Positions 1 to 9,014 of a DNA stretch of 31,482 nt are shown here, piece by piece. How positions within the stretch are numbered: position 1 is the stretch's first letter; each line of letters starts with the position of its first letter. A program made the position numbers and the translations under genes. Origin of the DNA: JACCZX01 sp038216465 (GTDB taxonomy: Bacteria; Pseudomonadota; Gammaproteobacteria; Burkholderiales; Burkholderiaceae_F); NCBI GenBank assembly GCA_038216465.1, contig JBBQQC010000031.1, positions 1-31,482 on the forward strand. Reading direction: 5' to 3'. The notes beneath the pieces are model-generated. The model was not told the origin of the DNA, searched no databases, and saw only the letters and a program-made list of their open reading frames with translations.

Positions 1-14
1 GCTACTGACGCACG

Positions 15-980
15 ATGTCGATGCTGCCTTCCGCCGGTACCGACACCCCCGCGCTTGCGACGGCGACGGCGGCGTCCGAGGCCATTGCGGCGACTGCCGC
101 GTCCGCCGCAGCATCGGCCTTTGCCGCGCAGCCGCTCGGCCCCCGCTCGTTCTTCGCATTGCTGCGCAAGTAGCCGGACCTCGTCATCGGCGCCGCGCTG
201 CTGCTGCTGCATCTGACGTTGATCATTCTCGGCCCGTTCGCGACGCCGTATCCGTACACCGAGTTCCACATGTCCGATGCGCTTAAGGCCCCGTCGCTCG
301 AATACTGGTTCGGCACCGACCAGTTCGGCCGCGATGTGTTCAGCCGCGTTGTCTACGGCGCGCACGGTACGCTGCTGCTGTCGACCGCGGCGACCGCGCT
401 CGGCGTCGGGCTGGGTGTCTCGATCGGGATGGCGGTCGGCTATCGCGGCGGCAGAGTCGACGAGTTTGTGATGCGAATCATGGACGGAATGCTGTCGTTC
501 CCGTCGCTGCTGCTCGCGATGCTGATCATGTCGTCTTTGGGACCGAGCCGGATCAACGTGATCATCGCGATCATGATCGTGTTCATCCCACGCTCGACGC
601 GCGTGCTGCGGAGTGTCACGCTCGGACTGAAGAACCTCGAGTTCGTAGAGGCGGCGAAGGTCCGCGGCGAATCGGCATTCTGGGTGATTACGCGCGAGCT
701 GCTGCCGAACGCGCTCGGGCCGATCGTCGTCGAGCTCGCGATCCGATTGTCCTTCGCGATCCTTCTTTCGACATCGCTTGGTTTCATCGGCATCGGTGTC
801 CAGCCGCCCGAGCCCGACTGGGGCTTGATGGTCAGCGAAGGCCGGCAGTATCTGCAGACGGCACCGTGGCTGATGTTCTTCCCGGCACTCGCGATCTCGA
901 CCGCAGTGATCGGCGCGAACCTGTTCGGCGACGGCATCGGCACGCGGCTCGCATATCGCGGCGGACGGAACGACCTGTGA
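15..980 (+). pseudogene. DppC/OppC-type ABC transporter permease, interrupted by an in-frame TAG
   Basis: Inner-membrane permease of a peptide/nickel-type ABC importer. From ATG 15 the frame runs through an Ala-rich N-terminus and meets TAG at 171-173, directly before the first membrane helix (PDLVIGAALLLLHLTL). The same frame then continues without a break to TGA 978-980. The family pattern GTDQFGRDVFSRVVYGA follows, then several membrane segments and the EAA loop (EFVEAAKVRGES), which docks the ATPase. The only restart near the stop is TTG 219, which would lose most of helix 1. The 3' end overlaps the start of the ATPase gene (GTGA), so translation was coupled. A TGA at 6-8 may end an upstream permease gene that lies outside the window. 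The family call is firm. Whether the stop is a real mutation or a base error cannot be told here. Confidence 0.85.
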
Positions 981-3091
981 GTGCGGTTCGCCAACCTAAT
1001 CCGAGCGACCCGGTCCTGCGGATCGACAATCTGTCGGTCGAATATCGGACGCGCGGCGGCAATGTGCGTGCCGTGCGCGACGTGTCGTTTTCTATCGGCC
1101 GCGGCGAAACGTTCGGCGTCGTTGGCGAATCGGGATCCGGCAAGAGCACGCTGGCGTTCGCCGTGATGGGCTACCTGAGTTCGAACGCGAAGGTGTCGAG
1201 CGGGCGTATCGACTACCAGGGCGAGGACCTGCTCGCGATGCCGAGCGAGCGCTGGGATGCATTGCGCGGCGCGCGAATCGCCATGGTGTATCAGGATCCG
1301 ATGAGCTCGCTCAACCCATCGATCATCGTTGGCGAGCAGGTCGCCGAGGCGATCACGTCGCACGAGCCGGTATCGGCGAAGGTCGCGCGCGATCGCACGC
1401 TCGAACTGTTCGCGGCAGTCAATATGCCGGAGCCGGCCGCGATCTTCCGCCGTTATCCGCATCAACTGAGCGGCGGTCAGCAGCAGCGCGTGCTAATCGC
1501 AATGGCACTCGCGAACAATCCCGACCTGCTGATCATGGACGAGCCGACGACGGGACTCGACGTGACGACCGAAGCGCAGATCCTTGACCTGATCGCCGAG
1601 CTGAAGCGCTCGTTCTCGTCGGCGATCCTGTACATCAGCCACAACCTGGGCGTTATCGCGCGGATCAGCGATCGGATCGGCGTGATGTACGCGGGGCAGA
1701 TAGTCGAGCAGGGACCCGTACGCGAAGTCTTTAGGCGCCAATTGCATCCGTACACAGCGGGGCTGCTCGAGTGCCTGCCGAGCCTCGACTTCGGGAGGAG
1801 GGATCGCGCGCTGAAGCTGATCCAGGGGATGATCCCCGACCTCGCGCGATTGCCGGCCGCGTGCAGCTTCGCGCCGCGTTGCCCGCATGCGCGCGAGCGC
1901 TGCCACAACGAGGCGCCTGAGCTGGTCGAAGTCGTTCCACGGCATTGGAGCCGCTGCATGTTCTGGCGCGAGCAGGAAGTGGAGCGCGCGCTACGTGAGG
2001 CGACATCGCGTACCTCCGAAACCGCGATAACCGCAGTGACAGCGACCGCGGCGAACAGCGCGAACTCCGCGCCCAGGCGCCCGCTGCTTGTCGTCGATAA
2101 CCTTTCGCGTGACTACATCGATGCCAAGAAGCTGCTCGGCATCTTCGGACAGGAGCGAATCGTCCATGCACTCGATGGCGTCAGTCTCGAGCTCGCTCCC
2201 GACGAGACGCTGGCGGTCGTCGGCGAGAGCGGCTGCGGCAAGACAACGCTCGCGCGCTTGATCGTCGGCCTCGTCGAACCAACAGATGGCACGATCCTCT
2301 TCGACGGAAACAAGTTGGAAGGCAGCGCGGCCGAGCGCGAGCGCGACGTACGGCGCCGGCTGCAGATGGTTTTCCAGAATCCCGACTCGACATTGAATCC
2401 GAAGCGTTCGATCGGCCAGGCACTGGCGCGGCCGCTCGCGCTGTTCTGTGGATTGTCGGGAGCACAAGCGGTCGAAGAGGCGACGAAGCTGTTGCGCGCC
2501 GTGCGGCTCGACGAGCGCTATCTCGACCGGCTGCCGAATCAGCTCTCCGGCGGCGAGAAGCAGCGCGTCGGCATCGCGCGCGCGTTCGCGACGAATCCAG
2601 ATCTGATTGTCTGTGACGAGCCGGTGTCTGCGCTCGACGTGTCGGTGCAAGCCGCGATCCTCAACTTGCTTGGCGACCTGCAGGCGCGCGCACACACCGC
2701 GTACCTCTTCATATCGCACGACATGAGCGTCGTTCGCTATCTCGCTGATCGCGTCGCTGTTGTGTATCTCGGCAAGATCGCCGAGATCGGTCCTGTCGAG
2801 CGTGTGTTCGCGCCGCCGTGGCATCCGTATACTGAGGCGCTGCTATCAGCGATTCCGGTGCCCGATCCCGACGCGGCGGTGACGCCGATCAGGCTGGAAG
2901 GCCCGGTGCCGTCCGCGGCGAATCCACCGTCCGGATGTGTCTTTCACACGCGGTGCCCGCGCAAGATCGGCGCAATCTGCGAGCAACAGGTGCCACCGGC
3001 GCGCCAAGGGCCGAACGGTCACACGATCGTCTGCCACATTCCGCTCGAGACGCTGACCACCGTGCAGAAGCCGTTCACCCATCGGAGTTGA
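977..3091 (+). CDS. Fused DppD-DppF-type dipeptide ABC transporter ATPase
   Basis: Cytoplasmic ATPase with both nucleotide-binding domains of a peptide importer in one chain of 704 residues. The first half has Walker A GESGSGKST, signature LSGGQQQRV, Walker B LLIMDEPTTGLD and the C-terminal oligopeptide-transporter Cys motif CSFAPRCPHARERC. The second half has GESGCGKTT, LSGGEKQRV, LIVCDEPVSALD and a second Cys motif (CVFHTRCP). The open frame runs further upstream, but GTG 977 is chosen because it overlaps the permease stop as GTGA and gives MSAVRQPNPSDPVLRIDNL, a normal start for the domain. It lies between the permease and two hydrolase genes in one operon. Fused DppDF proteins are common in proteobacteria. 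Substrate is unknown, and function depends on whether the damaged permease is still made. Confidence 0.93.
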   Translation: MSAVRQPNPSDPVLRIDNLSVEYRTRGGNVRAVRDVSFSIGRGETFGVVGESGSGKSTLAFAVMGYLSSNAKVSSGRIDYQGEDLLAMPSERWDALRGARIAMVYQDPMSSLNPSIIVGEQVAEAITSHEPVSAKVARDRTLELFAAVNMPEPAAIFRRYPHQLSGGQQQRVLIAMALANNPDLLIMDEPTTGLDVTTEAQILDLIAELKRSFSSAILYISHNLGVIARISDRIGVMYAGQIVEQGPVREVFRRQLHPYTAGLLECLPSLDFGRRDRALKLIQGMIPDLARLPAACSFAPRCPHARERCHNEAPELVEVVPRHWSRCMFWREQEVERALREATSRTSETAITAVTATAANSANSAPRRPLLVVDNLSRDYIDAKKLLGIFGQERIVHALDGVSLELAPDETLAVVGESGCGKTTLARLIVGLVEPTDGTILFDGNKLEGSAAERERDVRRRLQMVFQNPDSTLNPKRSIGQALARPLALFCGLSGAQAVEEATKLLRAVRLDERYLDRLPNQLSGGEKQRVGIARAFATNPDLIVCDEPVSALDVSVQAAILNLLGDLQARAHTAYLFISHDMSVVRYLADRVAVVYLGKIAEIGPVERVFAPPWHPYTEALLSAIPVPDPDAAVTPIRLEGPVPSAANPPSGCVFHTRCPRKIGAICEQQVPPARQGPNGHTIVCHIPLETLTTVQKPFTHRS

Positions 3092-3092
3092 A

Positions 3093-4349
3093 ATGTCTGC
3101 AACAGCAACGCCAGAGAAGACCGCAGCAAATACAACGAAAGCATTGCGCCATTGGTTGGACGCACAGCGCAACGAGATGCTCGACTTTGTTCACGCTCTC
3201 GTTGACATCGAGAGCTACGCAACGCAGGTTGGCGGCACCAATGCGGTCGGCGACAGGCTGTGCAACGAGCTGGAGGGTATCGGCTATAAAACCGAACGCG
3301 TGCGCGGCGCGGCGCTCGCGCCGGAGCGTAAGTGGCTCGAGGAATTCATGCTGCCCGGTTTTGACCGCACGCAGCTGGGCTTTCAGCGTGTCGCGCGGTG
3401 GAGCGGCGACGGCCACGGCCGTACGCTAATACTCGGGGATCTCGACACGGCGTTCGTTCCGGGCAAGGGCTTTCCGTTCTCGATCGACGCCGATCGCGCG
3501 CTCGGCCCTGGCATCGCCGACATGAAGGGTGGCCTTACCGTCGCGATGTTCGCACTGAAGGCGCTGCAGGCGACCGGCCTCAACAACCTCGCCGCGATTA
3601 CGTGCGTGTTCAGCGCCGATGAGCAGGGCGGCAGCCTCGATGCGCGCAAGCCGATCGAGGATGCAGCCGCGCATTCGGACTGGGTGTTCTGCATGGAATG
3701 CGCGCGCGACGGCGGCAAGCTGATGGGCTCGCGCGCGCAGATTGGCGTCGCGAAGCTCGAAGTGTTCGGCCGCGACGCGCATGCCGGCAGCGCGTATGCG
3801 AAAGGCATCAGCGCGATCGAGGCGATGGCGCGCAAGGTGCAGGCGATCCATGCGCTGACCGATCCGGAGCGCGAGATCTACCTGTGCGTCGGACAGATTA
3901 ACGGCGGCTGGCGGCGCAGCGTGATCCCTGGGTACTGCATGTGCACGATCGATATCCGCACGCCGGGCCCCGACGCCTGGAACGAAGTCGAGTCGAAGCT
4001 CCGTGAGATCGCGGCGAAGGTCGAGCTGCCAGGCTCGCATTCGAAATTCCTGATTGATTCGCACCGGCCCGGCGTCCAGTGGACGAACAAGACCGACAAG
4101 CTGATCGGCATCACGAAGGAGGCGGGCGCCGAGTTAGGACTCGACTTCGGCGTGCTTCGCTCGCCCGCCGCCGGCAGCTCCGCGTTCGTCGGCCCGATGG
4201 ACCTGCCGTGCCTCGACGGCATGGGTCCGATGGGCGGCGACCTGATGACGACCAACGAGCACATCGTGATCTCGTCCATGGTCGAGCGCGCGACGTTGCT
4301 GGCGGCGACGCTGCACAAGCTCGGGGCAGGGGTATGGGACAAGGCTTGA
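3093..4349 (+). CDS. M20-family metallohydrolase paralog 1 (divergent metal site)
   Basis: Protein of 418 residues of the M20 group (carboxypeptidase G2, ArgE, DapE), which hydrolyse amide bonds of peptides or N-acyl amino acids with two zinc ions. ATG 3093 is one base after the ATPase stop. Family landmarks are GIADMKGG (bridging Asp), SADEQGGS (catalytic Glu), CMECARDGG (metal Glu) and GRDAHAGSAYAKG in the dimerisation lid domain. Three ligand positions look changed: the usual GHxDT reads GDLDTAF (His to Asp), the Glu pair reads EQ, and the C-terminal motif usually containing AHS reads DLM. It is followed 11 bases later by a paralog. The family is certain; activity and substrate are not. 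It could be a specialised hydrolase or a binding protein for the imported compound. Confidence 0.88.
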   Translation: MSATATPEKTAANTTKALRHWLDAQRNEMLDFVHALVDIESYATQVGGTNAVGDRLCNELEGIGYKTERVRGAALAPERKWLEEFMLPGFDRTQLGFQRVARWSGDGHGRTLILGDLDTAFVPGKGFPFSIDADRALGPGIADMKGGLTVAMFALKALQATGLNNLAAITCVFSADEQGGSLDARKPIEDAAAHSDWVFCMECARDGGKLMGSRAQIGVAKLEVFGRDAHAGSAYAKGISAIEAMARKVQAIHALTDPEREIYLCVGQINGGWRRSVIPGYCMCTIDIRTPGPDAWNEVESKLREIAAKVELPGSHSKFLIDSHRPGVQWTNKTDKLIGITKEAGAELGLDFGVLRSPAAGSSAFVGPMDLPCLDGMGPMGGDLMTTNEHIVISSMVERATLLAATLHKLGAGVWDKA

Positions 4350-4360
4350 CGAGGACCGAG

Positions 4361-5608
4361 ATGACCGACGAAGCAACGAAGAAAATCTACGCCTGGATGC
4401 AAGCACACGAGTCCGAGTTGATCGCATTCCTGCAGCGGCTCGTCGATATCGACAGCGCGACCGAGCTGCGCGACGGCGTCGAGACGGTCGCACGCTTGAT
4501 GGAAGACACGATGCTCGGCATCGGCTTCGAAGTCACGCGGCGCGAAGTTGCGCCGCCGCCGGAGCAATGGATCTATGACGCGTTCATGGCCGATCGAGGC
4601 GACGCAGGGATCGCGCCGGCCGTCGAGTGCCGCCTGCGCGGCGGCACCGGCAAGGGACGCCTGCTGATGATGGGTCACATCGACACTGCATTTCCGGTCG
4701 GCGCGCCAGCGACGAATCCGTTCCGGATCGACCCCGCGACGAAGCGCGCTTACGGTCCCGCGGTCGCAGACATGAAGGGCGGCGACACGGGGATCGTGTT
4801 CGCATGCCGCGCGCTTGTCGAGACGGGCGTCGCGCGTCCGGAACAGATCACGGTGATCTTCGACACCGACGAGCAGGGCGGCAGCGTCCGCTCGCGGCCG
4901 CTGATCGAAGCCGAAGCGCGTCAATCGGATTGGGGACTCGTGACTGAGGCGGGGCGCGTCGGCGGCGAAGCTGTCGGCCAGCGTGCAGGCATCGCGATCG
5001 GCGAAATTATTATCGATGGCGTCGAGGCGCATCTCGGAACGGGCTTTCGCACCGGCCGGAGCGCAATCGAAGCGATGTGCCGCAAGGTCATCGCGCTGCA
5101 CAAGCTGCACGATCCCGACAACGGAGTGCTGCTGAACGTCGGCGAGTTCAACGGCGGCACTCGGCGCAACCTATACGCCGGACGCTGCGTCGCGCGGATG
5201 GACATTCGCTGCGTCGACATGGCGGCTTGGGAACGCACGAAGGCGAGCATCGAAGCGATCGCCGCGGCGAACGATCTGCCCGGCACGACGACGACGCTGA
5301 AGCTCCAGCAGCACCGGCCTCCGATGCCGTGGACGCCCGAGACGCGTCGGATGGCGGAGCTTGTCCGCGAGACAGGCGCTGCAATGGGCGCGAACATCGA
5401 CACGATCGCGACGATGGGTGGGTCCGATGCGAACATCATTGCGTCGCAGGGTGTGCCAACGTTGTGCGGACTCGGACCGGTCGGCGGCGCGATCATGACA
5501 CGCGACGAATACATCGAGCTGCCGACGCTAGTGGAGCGGGCGGCGCTGGTCGCGGCGTTGGCGCACAAACTCGGGACCGGCGGCGTGGAGGTGCGCAAAC
5601 ATGGATGA
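4361..5608 (+). CDS. M20-family metallohydrolase paralog 2
   Basis: Protein of 415 residues, paralogous to the preceding gene. The open frame extends upstream to 4079, but ATG 4361 fits best: GAGGA lies five bases before it and the start lines up with the paralog. It keeps the first metal His (GHIDTAFPVG), the bridging Asp (VADMKGG), the catalytic Glu (DTDEQGGS) and the metal Glu (VTEAGR). The second Glu of the usual pair is Gln, and the C-terminal ligand region reads GPVGGAIMTRDEY where relatives usually have AHS. The site may hold a single metal ion. Its 3' end overlaps the next gene by eight bases, so the genes are co-translated. Substrate unknown; the pairing with a peptide-type importer suggests hydrolysis of the imported compound. 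Confidence 0.88.
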   Translation: MTDEATKKIYAWMQAHESELIAFLQRLVDIDSATELRDGVETVARLMEDTMLGIGFEVTRREVAPPPEQWIYDAFMADRGDAGIAPAVECRLRGGTGKGRLLMMGHIDTAFPVGAPATNPFRIDPATKRAYGPAVADMKGGDTGIVFACRALVETGVARPEQITVIFDTDEQGGSVRSRPLIEAEARQSDWGLVTEAGRVGGEAVGQRAGIAIGEIIIDGVEAHLGTGFRTGRSAIEAMCRKVIALHKLHDPDNGVLLNVGEFNGGTRRNLYAGRCVARMDIRCVDMAAWERTKASIEAIAAANDLPGTTTTLKLQQHRPPMPWTPETRRMAELVRETGAAMGANIDTIATMGGSDANIIASQGVPTLCGLGPVGGAIMTRDEYIELPTLVERAALVAALAHKLGTGGVEVRKHG

Positions 5609-7046
5609 CGCACGCCTGAAGCAACCCGGCGAAACGCGCACGCTCGCCGAGTTCGCGCTTAATCTCAAGCTCGACGATTGCCCACCCGACGTCATCCATC
5701 AGGCGAAGCGCTGCACGATCGAGACGCTCGCATGTGCACTCGGCGGATCAAGAACCCCGCTTGTGCGCACCGCGCTGAACGCGATGAAGCGGATGGGCGA
5801 CGTCCACGCGGACGGCATTGCAACGATCGTTGGCACCGGCAAGCGCGCCGCGCCGGACCGCGCGGCGTTCGTGAATGGCGTCGCCGCGAATGCGCTCGAC
5901 TACGACGGCGGTGTCGTGCTGCAGGGTCACTACGGCGGCACCGTTATCTTCGCCACGCTCGCAATGGCGGAGCTGACGAAATGCAGCGGCCGCGAGTTCG
6001 TTGAAGCCGTGATCGCCGCGTACGAAGTCACGACGCGCATCGGCGAGGCGACGCGGCCGACGCCGGAATATCGCCGACAGGTTTCGGGGTACGGTCCGCA
6101 TCAAGGCTTTGCGGCGGTGGTCGCCGCGGGGCGGTTGCTGAAGCTCGACGTCGACCGGATGGTCAACGCGTTTGGTATCTACGGGACGTTCGCACCGCTG
6201 CCGTCTTCAGCGCAATGGAACTGGCGCAACCGTCCCCTGACGTGGACGAAGGACATGGTCGCGTGGCCGTCAGTGTCCGGGATCAATGCAGCGTTGCTTG
6301 CCGAGACAGGCTTCCTCGGCCCGCGAACGATCCTCGAAGGCGACCGCAGTTTCTGGCGGATGCAGGCATCGGACCGCTTCGATCCGGCAATGCTGCTCGA
6401 GGGGCTCGGCACGACGTTCAACATGCTACGGCTCTACTTCAAGGCCTATCCAACCTGCCGCTGGAACCAGGCCGCGCTCGATGCCGTTCTTCAGATCATG
6501 GCCCGCCGCGGCTGGAGTGAGCGCGACATCTCGGCGGTCGAAGTTGGGGTGGCGCGTGCGCTGGTCGACCAGCAGTTCGAGGACTATGCGCCGCACAACC
6601 TCGTTGATGCGCAGTTCAGCCTGCCGTATGCGGTCGCTGTGATCCTGCACGGCGAGAAGGCGGGGCCGCATTGGTACGAGCCGGCGCTGTTCGATTCGCC
6701 AGTGCTCCGGACGACCATGCGCAAGGTGACCGTCGTGCTCGATCCGCAGATCGAGCGCCTGTTTGTCGAAAAGCGGATGGCGGGTGCGAACGTCAAGGTG
6801 ACTGGCGCCGATGGTTCGGTAGAGAGCGCACGCGTGGAACATGCGCACGGCGATGCGGAGAACCCGCTGACCGATGATGAGTTGAACGCGAAATATCGCG
6901 CGGCGGCGAAAGTTGCGCTCGACGACGACACGTCCGAGAAGCTGCTCACGAAGATGTGGCAGCTCGAGCGTCTCAAGCACGCCGCCGACATCGCGGCGCT
7001 AGCCGCCGGAACGCAGCGGCTTGATCCGTTCGGGCAACGAACGTAG
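5601..7046 (+). CDS. MmgE/PrpD-family protein
   Basis: Protein of 481 residues of the family that includes 2-methylcitrate dehydratase PrpD and cis-aconitate decarboxylase. The N-terminal helical domain is recognisable from residues about 15-60 (AEFALNLKLDDCPPDVIHQA, then ETLACALGG), followed by NGVAANALDYDGG and YGPHQGFAAVVAAGRLL. The C-terminal lid region contains KAYPTCRWNQ. Length is typical. ATG 5601 lies inside the last codons of the upstream hydrolase, with GGAGG 5586-5590 as ribosome binding site. It is the last gene of the operon. Family members in ABC/M20 clusters are often of unknown substrate, so dehydratase or isomerase activity is only inferred. No frameshift is seen. Confidence 0.9.
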   Translation: MDDARLKQPGETRTLAEFALNLKLDDCPPDVIHQAKRCTIETLACALGGSRTPLVRTALNAMKRMGDVHADGIATIVGTGKRAAPDRAAFVNGVAANALDYDGGVVLQGHYGGTVIFATLAMAELTKCSGREFVEAVIAAYEVTTRIGEATRPTPEYRRQVSGYGPHQGFAAVVAAGRLLKLDVDRMVNAFGIYGTFAPLPSSAQWNWRNRPLTWTKDMVAWPSVSGINAALLAETGFLGPRTILEGDRSFWRMQASDRFDPAMLLEGLGTTFNMLRLYFKAYPTCRWNQAALDAVLQIMARRGWSERDISAVEVGVARALVDQQFEDYAPHNLVDAQFSLPYAVAVILHGEKAGPHWYEPALFDSPVLRTTMRKVTVVLDPQIERLFVEKRMAGANVKVTGADGSVESARVEHAHGDAENPLTDDELNAKYRAAAKVALDDDTSEKLLTKMWQLERLKHAADIAALAAGTQRLDPFGQRT

Positions 7047-7236
7047 CGCCGCATCCATCCCAGCCTCGCGAAGGACTGCAGCCGAGCCGCCGCGGATTTC
7101 GCGTTGCGAAGGGCACTCGTTACAACCTCTTCGTAAGCCCGACCAGTTGGCGCAGTAATTGCCATCCAGATTCGCGCTGCTGACGACCGCGTGGCAAAGT
7201 AAGCGTCGTGTGCTCCGCGCCGCGCCGCTGGGTGCC

Positions 7237-7401
7237 TCAGCGTTCCTTCGTGGTCTGTTGGCGAATGTCTGAGAAATAACTCGCAAAAAAAAGCCAGAGC
7301 AGCAGTCCGGAAAAGTATGCACCGACAAACGCGAGGACAACTAAGAAGACCCAGTAAAAGACGCCGCCATACTCACCGAACGCTTCCTGCGTGCGCAGCG
7401 C
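7237..7401 (-). pseudogene. Remnant of a small two-helix membrane protein
   Basis: An open frame of 54 codons ends at TGA 7237-7239 and encodes two hydrophobic stretches (FYWVFLVVLAFVGAYF and GLLLWLFFASYF) followed by a basic tail (RQQTTKER). It has the look of a real membrane protein but no ATG, GTG or TTG start before the upstream stop at 7402-7404, so it is truncated or frameshifted at its 5' end. A GCCTAAC motif reading on the same strand lies about 85 bases upstream, at the end of another open frame (about 7482-7488), which resembles the edge of an integron cassette. No function can be assigned. The flanks 7047-7236 and 7402-7640 hold no gene I can support. Confidence 0.35.
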
Positions 7402-7639
7402 CTAAGCTCAGTCCTGCGACTCCTACCGCTACACCGACCACGCCAGCCCGCCTGCCATAGTGGTTCCTATGACGGTGCCAGAGTTAGGCGCAGCGTTTGA
7501 ACTTGAGTTGCACGGGCACATCGCTGTTGGCGGGAAGATGCCTACGAAGTCGAGGCCGCGGCGACGAGCGACTGATCGGTTCACGTGCAGGCCGAGAAAG
7601 CCAGTGTCCCACGCGGGGATGTACTTTAGCCATCCAATG

Positions 7640-8391
7640 ATCAGGGTCAGACCCTCGATGGTGCCGAAAACAACGCCCGCGCGGAGCGCCTCAGGAAAGC
7701 GCGGTTTGTGCAGCGGCCGATTTTTTCATTCTTTCGATCGTCCCGCCTAAAGACGCAATGGCCCTCGCGCAGCGCTTGCAGGGCCCGCTGCAGCGCAGCT
7801 CGAAGAAGGCCGTGTACATCGACTGCAACGCGGTCAGTATCGAGACGGTGGCCGCGATCGAAAAGGTGGTGGCGGTCAGTGGTGCGCGCTTCGTCGACGG
7901 CTCGATCATCGGCGCGCCAGGCCGCCAGGATCAAAGTGGTCCGACCTTTCATTTGGCAGGCGAGATGGCAGCGGACGTCGCCACCCTGGCTGCACTGGGA
8001 CTGCGCGTTCAGTCGACCGGCGGACCCGTCGGCGCAGCGTCTGCTCTGAAGATGGCGTACGCCGGACTCAACAAGGGACTGACGGCGCTCGCCGCTGCGA
8101 TGGCACTCGCCGCCACGCGCGCCGGCGCAGCGAATGCGTTGCGCGAAGAGCTTGCGTACAGCCAACCGCAGCTGCGCGCACATCGGTCGCTCATTGCCCG
8201 ACATGTACCCGAAGGCGCACCGCTGGGAGTTCGAGATGCGGGAGGTGGCGGCGTTCGCAGGCGAAGACCTGGCTACGGCGCAGATTTTTGAAGGGATCGC
8301 TGATCTCTACCTGCAACTCGCGAAGGATTGGAACGCCAAGCGCCAAGATGTAGGGGCTATCGACGACTTTCTCGCGGTGAAGCTCTCATAG
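7640..8391 (+). pseudogene. NAD(P)-dependent dehydrogenase remnant (6-phosphogluconate / 3-hydroxyisobutyrate type, DUF1932-like C-terminus)
   Basis: Fragments in three frames spell one protein. About 7650-7715 gives a weak piece with RFVQR; from about 7715 the frame reads ADFFILSIVPPKDAMALA, a Rossmann strand typical of beta-hydroxyacid dehydrogenases. It continues with KAVYIDCNAVS, FVDGSIIGAPGR and VQSTGGPVGAASALKMAYAG, the catalytic-helix region. After about 8185 the sequence jumps frame and continues as LPDMYPKAHRWEFEMREVA to TAG 8389-8391. The N-terminal cofactor-binding GxGxxG motif is absent. With a missing N-terminus and at least one clear frameshift the gene cannot make an intact enzyme. 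Family assignment is good, the exact substrate is unknown. Confidence 0.7.
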
Positions 8392-8461
8392 GCCGCGTTA
8401 GGCACGTCGAGTACTACGAAGTATCCGTATCGCTTCGTGACCGCTCATCGCAACTGTCGCT

Positions 8462-8962
8462 TTAGTTGAGCGACTGATGCGGCTGGCGCCCTTTTCTGGC
8501 CAGCAGCAGCAGGACAATACTCACAACAAAGACGTAGTAGAAGCTTGCGGCCGTTACGAAGGCTCTCAGCAACTTGCGCAATTTCACTCGCATGAACCGA
8601 TGCGCCGTCTCCATGCGCAGTGGAAGCGACGGGTGCTCCGGGTCTTGGATCACTCACCCACCACCCATGTCCGAGAGCATTTCGCCGGTCGATGAGTTGA
8701 AAGATCTTTCCCAAGGCAAATTGGAAGTCGGTATCGCCCGGGCTTGGGAAATGACGATGCAAAACTTCGTCCTTGAATAACTGCAACTTTTTCCAAGCAT
8801 CGACCGACGGGGAGGTGGACAACCCAACCGCGTTAAATACTCTCGTACCTCGCGATCCAGGGTGCAACTTTCGACAACTACTCGTCCAATCGCTGCATAG
8901 TTCTTCGATAGGCGTGTTCTGTGTCCATCAACCGCGCCGTTGACAGCAAAGCAAGTAGGCAT
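8462..8962 (-). pseudogene. Frameshifted HEPN-like protein with C-terminal membrane helix
   Basis: Three overlapping frames read as one protein. The first (from ATG 8962) gives KNYAAIGRVVVESCTLDREV; the second gives VDAWKKLQLFKDEVLHRHF and FQLIDRRNALGHGWW; the third gives QDPEHPSLPLRMETAHRFM, then the membrane segment FYYVFVVSIVLLLLARKG and stop TAA 8462-8464. RNALGH (about 8667-8684) matches the R-x4-H spacing of HEPN nucleases. At least two frameshifts, near 8820 and 8655, would be needed to join the parts. Known HEPN proteins are often toxins or defence nucleases; here this is only a motif-level resemblance. The third frame alone could be translated as a 63-residue membrane protein from ATG 8653. 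Confidence 0.4.
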
Positions 8963-8974
8963 CTAATGCATGCA

Positions 8975-8994
8975 TGAAGCCCCGCGAGGCTTCA
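8975..8994. promoter_or_regulatory. Hairpin upstream of the ERF gene
   Basis: TGAAGCC (8975-8981) and GGCTTCA (8988-8994) form a perfect 7-bp stem with a 6-base loop, 20 bases before the ERF start codon. There is no T-run after it, so it is more likely a 5' leader structure than a terminator. Confidence 0.35.
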
Positions 8995-9014
8995 GTCAAC
9001 GATAAGGAGAGCAG

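Noticed and set aside
440..1465. Long open frames antisense to the permease and ATPase genes
   Set aside because: GC-rich codon bias leaves the opposite strand open; the products are Arg-rich with no motifs, while the + strand encodes clear ABC domains.
4079..4360. Upstream extension of the second M20 gene
   Set aside because: It overlaps the coding sequence of paralog 1 and reads as low-complexity Arg/Asp; the ribosome binding site and paralog alignment support ATG 4361.
7400..7490. Possible attC beside the small membrane ORF remnant
   Set aside because: A GCCTAAC motif ends a - strand frame here, but the matching right core is only CTTAGGC and no pairing arms are visible.
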